Assembly: GCA_037179335.1 (NCBI GenBank)
Contig: JAKZHN010000037.1
Span: 1 to 64,000, forward strand
Length of the DNA stretch: 64,000 nucleotides
Direction of reading: 5' to 3'
Origin: Cyclaneusma minus
Lineage: Eukaryota > Ascomycota > Leotiomycetes > Marthamycetales > Marthamycetaceae
The position numbers and the translations under genes were made by a program. This document shows, piece by piece, positions 1 through 9,013 of this stretch. The notes beneath the pieces were generated by a model. It saw nothing but the letters and a program-made list of their open reading frames with translations. It made no database searches and was not told the origin of the DNA. The first letter of the stretch is position 1. Each line of letters starts with the position of its first letter.

Positions 1-122
1 TTTATTTAATTTATTTAATTTATTTAATTTATTTAATTTATTTAATTTATTTAATTTATTTAATTTATTTAATTTATTTAATTTATTTAATTTATTTAAT
101 TTATTTAATTTATTTAATTTAT
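1..122. repeat. 9-bp tandem repeat (TTTATTTAA)n
   Basis: About 13 copies of the 9-bp unit TTTATTTAA run from the first base. They form the edge of the AT-rich block that continues to about 2960. The array is cut by the window border, so its true length is unknown. Confidence 0.9.
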
Positions 123-2960
123 TTTAATCAATAATTTATATTGAATTTAGTATTTATAAATAAAGCTGGCCTGAATTTAATTATAATATTTATTATTTAT
201 TTATTTAAGTTAAAATATATTTAAAAATAAATTATATAAATATGCAAATATTTTATTCATTTTAATGCTTTGATTTTTTATATTATTTTTATTATTAAAA
301 GTTTTAATAAAAGTTCTATACTATTATTTAATTTTTATTTTATTTTTGTTAAAAAACCAAATTTGTAAATATTATATATATATGCTAATTTGTTATTATT
401 TGTTTTATAAATATTATATATATAAAATTTTTATTTAATTTATTATTAATAAAAGCAAAAATAAAAATTATATTTTAAATATTAATTGCAATTAACCAAT
501 TAATTCTTATATATTTTTGCCTTATAAAAAGATTATGAAATTAGGCAATTATTAGCATTTTCTTTTTTAATTATTATATTTATATTTATAATTTATAAAA
601 TTAAAAATTTTATTTGCAGCTTTTATAAAAAAAAAATTAATTACAAACATTATAATTAAAATTATTTTTATTTTTATTTTTATATAATTGGCCCTTTTTT
701 ATATAATTGCTAAAGCTATTATTATTAGGCTATTTATATTTACGGGCCCTATATTTAAATTTTTAATAATTTTAATATATATTCTTTTATAAATATAATT
801 AAATAGGCTATAAGTATTAAAATCATAATGAAAATATAAAAAAAGCCGGTATTAATTTTAGCTATATTGTTAGTTTTTATTTTAATAATAGCTGTTTTTC
901 TTTTGACAATTAAGCTAATATTAAATTATTATTTTATTTTTTAAAATATTATATAAATATTATAATTTATTATAATGATTATAATCCTTTTTTAAATTAT
1001 TTATATCAAATATATTTTTGGCTTTAAATTAAACCTTAGGCTTATTTTTACGCTTATTACTTTTAATCATATTAAATATATATTATATATTAATTTATAA
1101 TTAATTGCCTTATTAAAAAATAAAATTTTATTTAATATTATTGCAAAATTTAAAAATAAATTAACTATTAAAAAATACAAAAAGCATATTTTCTATATAA
1201 AAAAGCAAAATTTTTATTTTGCAATAAATTTTTTTAAGCCTTTTTAGCAAATTAATTTAATATATATAGTATATATTATTGCTTTATATTTATTATATTT
1301 AATTTCTATTTTTTTAATCTTTTTTTAATTTATAATTTATTCAATAATATTATTATATAATATATACATAAGTTTTAAATATAATTAAATTATAATAAAT
1401 ATAAATTATATTAGTTTTTAAAACAAAATTAAAATTATGCATTAAAATAATTTTATAAATAATTAAATTATTTATAGTATTTATATATATTATATATGTA
1501 ATATAGCTTAATATTTAATATATTTTTTTAAATATATAAATGTTTTTGGCAATCAATTGCTTATTATTAAAATTTAAATTAAATAAATTATATTTGCAAA
1601 TAAAAATTGCGATTTTAGCTTATAATTTTATAATCTTTTTTTAGATTTAAATTTTTAAACAATTTATTAAATTTCCTTAGTTTTAAATTAAGCTAAAAAT
1701 AAAAATAAAAGCTTAATTAAGTTTGTTTTTATATAATATATCCGTATTTCCGGCTAAAACGCTTTAATTTTAAACTTGCTTAAGCTAATTTGCATTAATC
1801 AATTAATTATTTAGCTAAAAAAAGCTATTAAATAATTTTTAATTTAAAGCAAAAAAGTTTTTAAACTATTTTTAATTATTAAAATTAATAATAGTTTTAT
1901 TAATATTATTAATAAATATATTATTTCTTTTATTAAATGCAATTTTCTAATTTAATATATAAATTTTGCAGATATTATTATTGATATTAAGCTTTTTTAA
2001 AATTAAGCACAATTAATTTTTAAAGCTTTTAATAAAAATTTTGCAAATAAAATTATTATCGAATTTATAGCCAATAAATTAAATGATTATTATTTTATCA
2101 AATTATTGCCTTTTAAAATAAAAGCGGCTGTTTTATTATAATAATCAAAAATAAATTAATAAATAAAAATATATTATATATATGTTTTAGCTATAAAAAA
2201 TAATTTTCTTTTAAATAAAAATAGCAATGCCTAAATATTATATATTAAAAGCCTTGCTTAGCTTTTTTAATAAGCAATGCCTATCTTTTGCGCACCTTTA
2301 GCGTATATACCTCGTGGGGTGCTTGCAAGGCGCCCTCCTCGGCCCCGTGTAACACAAAATTAAAATTTTTGCTTTTGCAAATAAGATTTTTGCTAATAAC
2401 CAAAATAAAAAAAATTAAATTAAAACTTTTGTTATTATCGCAAATAAGGAAATAAATAAATAAAATTGTATTTTTTAAATTACCGGAAATTTGGTTTATT
2501 AAAATTTAATCAAATTTAAAAGAATAATTAGAAATATATTAGCAAATAGAATTCCAGCAGTTATATAAATTATAAATATAGCTATAACTATAGATACCAT
2601 TTTATTTAAAATTTTAAAGCAATTTAAATTTTCTCCGGCCTTAATAGTGGTTTATACAGATTTATTTAATTTATATAATTGTCTAATTAAGCTAAAAATA
2701 ATAATAATAAAAACTAATAGTAAGTATTCTACATTTTAAAAAAAGCTATAAATTTAAGGAAATTTAAAATATATAATAGATTAATGGTTATAATAATCCA
2801 ATTAATGCTATAATTAAAATTAATTGCAATAGCGCCTTTAAAAATTTTATCAATTTAAATATTTTTAAAATTAAAATGCAAAAATAAATGGACTATAAAA
2901 AAGTTTTGAAAATTGAAAAATAAATTGGCTAGCTAGCTATAAATGGTAAGTAAATATTAT
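1..2960. repeat. AT-rich, RIP-like degraded block
   Basis: This stretch is very AT-rich and has no reading frame longer than chance. It reads like old transposon DNA after massive C-to-T change. In ten lines counted by eye between 601 and 2040, 24 of 38 cytosines are preceded by G, so the surviving C is mostly in GpC. A short less-mutated island lies at about 2281-2355 (it contains GGCGCCCTCCTCGGCCCC) and may be a transposon relic. Composition returns to normal at about 2960-3000. No transposon type can be named. Confidence 0.8.
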
Positions 2961-4567
2961 AAAAAAAAAGTTTCCAATACTAGAATAGCTGGGACGGTTA
3001 AAACCGGTTAAAGCACGTGAATGCCATATACCAATTAGCGCTTAATACTGGCGCTAGCTAGCGCGGTTGGAAAGCGCTTTCAAATTCTTAAGGTCTGGCA
3101 GCGCGCCTCTTTCTTTCCCTCCTTAAACAAATACAACACCATGAATAACACCCCTACGCGCGTAGAACCCCGAACCTTGTAGGTTCGACATTTACATCAT
3201 GAGGGCAGAGAGCCAAGCTGGAAAGCATCGGGTTATATTGAAAAATAATATGGTCATGTTTTAAGGGGGATGGTGGTGGAAAATATTCGAAGGGGTCATC
3301 TCGAGTTTGTTCGGGATTTTCAGAACGAAGAGGAAACAAAAGCCGGCACGTAAAATTAGTTCTTTGATCATACAATTTCATCGTTTTGTTCGTGATATTC
3401 TACGAAGTTCCATGACGGTAACGTGACTTCCCGCCCCTGGGCGCTTGTCAGTTGCCACCAACAACACTCTTGTGCCCCGGCGGTGGCGCGTGCCGGGCCA
3501 ACCGCCAGGCAACCACTAGCGTAGAGCCATAGGGCTTACCCCCATGGCTGATGTTGGAGCTCTCTCCTTTCTCTTCAGTTAAAATCAAGACTTTACCCAG
3601 TTACCCTGCATATGCACCTGTGATTTACCACCCCCTGGTCAACTCAACGCTCAAAGTTGAGTTTAAAAACATATCAAGCTCAGTCATATACATGGCTAGA
3701 GCGATTTCCAGCCGTTTCACAGCTCGCTTCGCCAGCCTTTTCCTCCAGTGTGAGAGCATTGTCATTGATATCCCATGTACTCTCCCCAAGTGAATCAGAG
3801 AAAGAACTTATTGGCTGGACCCTTGAGTCAAATGATTGAAACGCAAGAAACCCTCAATTGCTTACATCGGGAGATGTGGAAGTCCTCAAAGACTTGGACT
3901 CTTACCCCGGAGTCGCTAAAGGCGTATGGGACGAGCTTGTGTAAACTTTTACTACAATCTCCGACTTGTGATCCTGCGAACGATGATTCGGGTTCAATCT
4001 AGAATACGGCTTGCTTTGCATGCTCGAAGGACAGATTCATACAAAGACAAGCTCGTGAGGAAACAAACTCACAGCTGAATATAAAGCAGGCTGTTCCCAT
4101 GTAAACCTAGGTAGAATTCAGTCGACCGGGCCCGCAACTTACCAAAATTTCTCGACGCACTTGAAAAGCCAAGGTCGCGCTGCTCAGCTTCACTCGCCCT
4201 CCTCCACACTTCGCTATTTTCCCCGAGCTGTACCATCTCACGTATCTGGCCCCGCCAGCGACATAACAACCTTCCACGGAAAGGTTCGTCAGTTAATCTG
4301 CTTCTGAACTTATCCTCTCCCCCTCAGCGACGGCAAACCGAAACTGAGGTCTGCCATAGGTAGCTGGCCCCGCAGCTTCCACTACACTCCAACCTCAGCA
4401 TCCTCACCGCGACCCTCAGCCCCACGCTAGAGCGCTATCGCGTGTCCCTCTCTGCTGGGAATACCTCTTGGACTTCCTCATCCTCTCTCGGCCTTCACCG
4501 TTGACACTTTCAATCACTCTACAACTCGTACTCTTCGAAGAACACTACCCAAATTTTCACTCCCAAA
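2961..4567. other. Intergenic region upstream of the MYND gene
   Basis: No convincing gene is seen; the short frames here lack recognisable protein features. It holds the palindrome CTACGCGCGTAG near 3163, which recurs inside the gene at 9014-11476. It also holds one copy (about 3412-3500) of a block found again at about 8216-8300. The last 150 bp before the ATG at 4568 are CT-rich, as in fungal core promoters. Confidence 0.5.
3412..3500. repeat. Dispersed block, copy 1
   Basis: The block contains CGTGACTTCCCGCCCCTGG followed by a CACCAACA-rich stretch, TTGTGC and a GGCGGTGGCG-like GC-rich end. A diverged copy in the same orientation lies at about 8216-8300. Both copies sit upstream of genes on the plus strand, about 1.1 kb and 0.6 kb from the respective start codons. 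It could be a small repeat or a duplicated upstream element. Confidence 0.6.
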
Positions 4568-5941
4568 ATGGCATCCTCAGATTACTCTTCTGTTCCTTCT
4601 GCCGAGCAGACGGTTTCCCCAGCCCGCACGTTTTCAGAGGAGGAAGTCTCGTCGCTGAAGTACTGCGCGGTCTGCCGTGAACCGGAAGCAAAGAAGTGTG
4701 GACGATGCAAGCTTGCAGCCTACTGCTCTATCGTCTGCCAGGAGACAGATTGGCCTCTCCACAAGCTCCTCTGTTCCGCCAGCGCCCATATTCCCGAGCG
4801 CCCCAGCAAGAGCCACAAGCTGGGCATCATGCTGCCAGAGCTAGGAGAACCACGCTGGGAATGGATTGAGAATGACAGTAACGCCATTTCAGTCGAAGAA
4901 TCTACAAGACTCTTCAAAATTCAGAGTGCCGATTTGCCATTCGATCAACCCATAATGACCTGCACGATCATCAACACAAACCAGTACCGCGGTTTCCTAG
5001 ACGTGCCCGAAGCTGTGTGTATGGGTCTTCTTGACCGTTCTGTCGGCCGTCCTCGCAACCGCTGTGTTTCTATCATGACGGGCGGAAAGCCGCACGAGTG
5101 GCATGGCCCGATATTTCTGATGAGGCATCGGGGAGGAGAACAAGACGACTATCCGTACGAGGAAGACGAATCCAATCAACTGTGGTCTGAAGACATTCTT
5201 GATACCAACTTAGCTGATTTCCGTCTCGTGGCCGACTACTTCCTTTGGAACAACAACATGAACGGCGCGGGTTTTCTCGGACCTCTCTGGCCAGCCGGGG
5301 GCAACACAGTGAAGGGAGTCATTGTCCACTGCAAGGGTGCCATCACGGATGACAACCAGCCAGGAACTTCCAATGAAACCTCCACCGGTGTCTCTGAGTA
5401 TGCTCCCATCGCCGTTCCCAAAGACCACCCAATCTTCAAAGCCGCAGACGCCAAATTGAGCACGCCGAGTATTCCAGCGCTTCTCGGCCTCCCTGTACTT
5501 ACTCGCAAACTCAACACGACAGGCCTCTCCACCGAGAGCTTGAATAACCCCGGAATCAGCAGCATCCATATCAACACCACCGAGACTCCCAGCCTTGTTT
5601 GGGGAGCCGTGCCCAGCTACTGGAACATGGATGTCGGCAACGTTCTTGTGGTACACAAAGACAAGAAAGACATCACCGTCGATCAGGTCCGACTCCTCCT
5701 GCGATATGCTCAGTTGGTGCATTCCGCCGTTGAGGACTTCCGCGGCCGAAATGGGAACTGGATGAGCGGGAAACGCCGATGGTCGAAGGCACGTATCAGA
5801 AATGTGTTGCTGAAGAAGGGGACATTCGATGCGTTCTGTGCTGACTCCCTTGGCTCAGCGATGGAAAGCTTGAGCTTGGATGAGGAGGGAGGCGAAGGAC
5901 AGGAGGAAGATTCAGATGGCATCCGCGATGAGAAGGAATGA
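4568..5941 (+). CDS. MYND-type zinc-finger protein
   Basis: A single-exon frame of 457 residues starts at an ATG preceded by CAAA and a CT-rich leader. Residues 33-69 form a complete MYND finger with all eight ligands: C33, C36, C44, C47, C53, C57, H65 and C69. MYND fingers are protein-protein interaction modules found in chromatin and signalling proteins. The rest (about 80-430) has no catalytic motif I recognise and no SET domain. The C-terminus is strongly acidic (EEGGEGQEEDSDG). No signal peptide or membrane segment is visible, so it is probably nuclear or cytosolic. A 101-bp MITE is inserted seven bases after the stop codon, so the 3' UTR must be at least partly transposon-derived. The finger is certain; the cellular role is unknown. 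Confidence 0.88.
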   Translation: MASSDYSSVPSAEQTVSPARTFSEEEVSSLKYCAVCREPEAKKCGRCKLAAYCSIVCQETDWPLHKLLCSASAHIPERPSKSHKLGIMLPELGEPRWEWIENDSNAISVEESTRLFKIQSADLPFDQPIMTCTIINTNQYRGFLDVPEAVCMGLLDRSVGRPRNRCVSIMTGGKPHEWHGPIFLMRHRGGEQDDYPYEEDESNQLWSEDILDTNLADFRLVADYFLWNNNMNGAGFLGPLWPAGGNTVKGVIVHCKGAITDDNQPGTSNETSTGVSEYAPIAVPKDHPIFKAADAKLSTPSIPALLGLPVLTRKLNTTGLSTESLNNPGISSIHINTTETPSLVWGAVPSYWNMDVGNVLVVHKDKKDITVDQVRLLLRYAQLVHSAVEDFRGRNGNWMSGKRRWSKARIRNVLLKKGTFDAFCADSLGSAMESLSLDEEGGEGQEEDSDGIRDEKE

Positions 5942-5948
5942 AGGGATA

Positions 5949-6049
5949 CAGTGCCATGGAAAAAGTCTGAATACGGGTGAGATCAGTTGGTGAATATTCA
6001 CAATCATTCAGAGACCGTAGACCGTATTCAGACTTTTTTCCTCCCACTG
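5949..6049. mobile_element. TA-flanked MITE, copy 1 (101 bp)
   Basis: Terminal inverted repeats of about 29 bp begin CAGTG and contain GAAAAAGTCTGAATACGG on the left and its near-exact complement on the right. The element is bounded by TA at 5947-5948 and TA at 6050-6051, as for Tc1/mariner-type elements. It is too small to encode a protein. Related termini occur at 11896-12117 and 55435-55760, and more weakly at 15562-15794. It lies directly behind the stop codon of the MYND gene. Confidence 0.85.
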
Positions 6050-6479
6050 TATGACAAAGACCCAGGAGCCTTGCTGCTACAGTTGGCTCTCGCAGATCTT
6101 TCCTTCCAATCACGCGGCGGTCTTCTCCCGTGGTTTCTCCAGATCTTCACTAAGCCCTCCTCCAGGAGGTCTAGTCTGGGATTCCTTCCCACTGGATTGA
6201 GCGAGCTAGGACATCAATACATGATATGCCAGAAGACTGGCAATTATGCAGGCAGATACCCCTTTCCAAATGTGACCTAGACCGCCGTTGCACAGCTGTG
6301 CCTCTAGACGAGAACCCTATCCCAAGAGTTGCTGTAACTTGACCCGCTGGCCCTTGACCTTGTAAGCTGACGTCCAGTAGTTACCCTTATAATCTTCCCC
6401 GGAGTGAAGAAACCATCTACAGGCTCGATAGGGCCATCGTCTTCCTGCACATACACCTTAGGTGAAAAAAACTTTGAAC

Positions 6480-7342
6480 CCCCCGTCAGCTCTGGTAGCT
6501 ATACACAGCATGCGATTCTCCTTTGCTCGAAGAAGCATATCAATGCCGTACCCCAGCCCCCACTTGATGATGCCACCCAAGCCAGCTCATCGAGCAGCCA
6601 GAACATGCCGTTCCGAGATTGGCCGCGTGCCTTCGACAAGGGCATTGAACGGATTAATATCAACGCTACATCGCGTGGCGATGTCTACCTCCTTGCCATT
6701 CAGCATCGCCTATCAGCCCTAACAATATCCTGCATGCTAAGAGCGTCGAAGGCCACATGCTACCACTGCAAAACCACCACAGTGATGTCGGCAAAGGAGT
6801 TGACGCGCAGCCCGAGACCGGACGATCGGTGTTGAGGTAGTCTTTGATCCCATTTGGTTTGTGTCCGGCATCTCATGCTCGATCTGCCAGGTCATCCGGG
6901 TCACCAACGATGGTAGGATACGCGGAATCTTCGATGCTGCCGGCTGAGAAGCTGCGGGAACGCCCTGGTCGAGGTGAGCGAATTCGGTCGCAGGTCGTTC
7001 GGTCGTGAACTTGGATGGGATGTGCCACTCAATTTTGCCAGGAGCCTATCCATTGAGATGTCACTGTCAGTCCTTCAGCAAGTGCAAGCCTGATGTACTG
7101 GTCCGGATTGCTTACACTTGTCCTCAGTCTGCCTCGAAGTCTTTCCCAACCTTTGGGTTCCACAAGTCCTTCGAGAGCTTGTCGAAGTCTTTCTGCATCA
7201 AGCACTTGGTCAAAGACGAACCAGACGGCCAGGCCATGTTGTTTCCCCGGAGCAACAGACTCTGCTCGAAGTAGGGGAGTGGCAGTACCCGATCGCCCGG
7301 GACTGGCTCCATCACTTGCATGCGTCCCCAGATGGCGTCCAT
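6480..7342 (-). pseudogene. Decayed BAHD-type acyltransferase
   Basis: Read on the minus strand, pieces in different frames line up in the order of a fungal BAHD-like (transferase family) acyltransferase. An ATG at 7342 leads to VLPLPYFEQSLLLRG. Next comes VFDQVLDAERLRQALEGL in another frame (frameshift near 7225), then AKIEWHIPSKFTTERPA after a further shift near 7030. The active-site region follows as LGLRVNSFADITVVVLQW, a TAG stop, then HVAFDALSMQDI, and finally LNGKEVDIATRCSVDINPF. HVAFD matches the catalytic HxxxD motif. The TAG just before it could come from CAG by one C-to-T change, as RIP would produce. Intact family members are usually longer than what remains, and the C-terminal half is not clearly recognisable downstream. 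With several frameshifts and at least one stop it should not be functional. Confidence 0.75.
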
Positions 7343-8866
7343 ATCTGATCACGACTCGGCGGAGGAGCCGGAGCTGACGTTGTTAGGAATTCGTGGTGAG
7401 TGGTAATTTTCTGGCTGTCAAAAGCTTCGTATTCCGCCCCCAGCCAGACCCCTGCCACGAACCCCTGTCCCATATCTGCGCCATGTGGAGCTCGCGGGGC
7501 CCACAATTGATCATCGCGGATAACCACATCACGAAAACCCATCACCATGTGGTGTATGGCCAGCAGACAACACACCTACCAAACCAACATTTTTTCTCAC
7601 AGAGTTCCGAGCTTCTCAAACAGCCAAAGATCGGTAACAGGCGCCCGGAGCATGTGGAATTTCAATAAATCCTGAAAGCTGATGTCTGAGGGCGATCCCG
7701 GCCGTCAAGAGCGCGTCAAGGAGTGTGACTGAGTCCCAGGCGATTCCAGCACTGAAGTATGGCGTTTCTGCCCAGGTAGGTCATTCCCTTTTCTCCCTAG
7801 GGCGCACGAAATCGTGTGCGAACTTCTTGCGTTTTTCTACAATTTGGATACGATTTCGGATTTCTGGAGTGATTTTTGGGGCTTCCGACCTTGAACGTCG
7901 AAGACATTTGGCATTTCAAAAGGGGAAGAATCACCCCTACATAGTCGGTACCTGGATTGCTCTTTCCTACTCGTTCCATATTTCGGTTTTCACAATGGGC
8001 AGTTCGGGGAGTTACAGTGAAACCATCTTAGAGATTGGACCACTTCTCTGCCGTGATGAATCCGCGATGGCCTAGGCGGCCCCTGGTAGGTGGAGTTCGG
8101 ATTCTATTTTCAATGCAAGTTCTTCGAGATCCAGTCCTCTCGGACATCTGAAACAGCGATCTGATTCTGCAAGCTGTCCGATAACTATTTTAATCTAGCG
8201 AAGTTGACGATCGAACGTGGTAGTCACGTGACTTCCCGCCCCTGGAACTCGTCACCAACATCACCAACACATTTGTGCATCCGCTGGCGGGTTGTGACTC
8301 ATTGGAGCGGGGAAACTTGCTACGACGCAAGGTATGAAACCGAAGCTTGCCGTACCTCTTAACGCCGCCGCTACTTTTCGTCCCCTTTAACCGCCCGCAT
8401 CCCCTCTTCTCATCACCATCTGAGGGAGTTTGCTGTGAAAGGCGTCTAAACCACTGATAGGTGCAGAGCAGAAGTGGCTGGCTGTGACGAATGCCTCTGC
8501 TACCCTATAGCCGCCCTCTGGGCTGTGATTCACTAAATGAGGCGCCGGGAGTATCTCGATACTGGAGTCTGTGGACCAATTGTCAAAAACAACATGTACG
8601 GGAGCCGTCTTTGCTGTCTTCAGAGCCGCCGCATTGTTTCTAGGTTCTTCTTGTCGCCGTTCATTGGGGCGGTAAACTGAGAGTTCCGAAATTCCTGTAA
8701 TGTAGCGAGGTACACATATAAGTAAGTGGTAGACACCCACCTTTCTCAGACCATAGCCAACCTCCTAATCTACACATCAGCTCAGTACAATTCATCCATT
8801 ACACCCAACCCGCAAACTCAATCACTTTGATATCTCCTCCGCAACAGTATCCATCATCCATTCAAG
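7343..8866. other. Intergenic region between pseudogene and large unknown gene
   Basis: No gene is supported here. The second copy of the dispersed block lies at about 8216-8300. A frame at 7725-8075 on the plus strand shows no family features and looks accidental. The part from about 8600 to 8866 should contain the promoter of the following gene. Confidence 0.4.
8216..8300. repeat. Dispersed block, copy 2
   Basis: It contains CACGTGACTTCCCGCCCCTGG followed by a CACCAACA-rich stretch and TTGTGC, matching the block at about 3412-3500 in the same orientation with small indels. This copy carries a complete CACGTG palindrome where copy 1 has AACGTG. Confidence 0.6.
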
Positions 8867-9013
8867 ATGGCGCACAAACTTCTTCTCCCCGAGAAGCCGA
8901 CTAATTTCGCTGATCTGATTCGACGCATCCGCTACCAGGAAGAACTCGGAAGAGAAGGCAAAGCCTCGAAATAGAAGTGCAACTTCGAGGAGTTGTCGGC
9001 TTTCCGCGGATGG

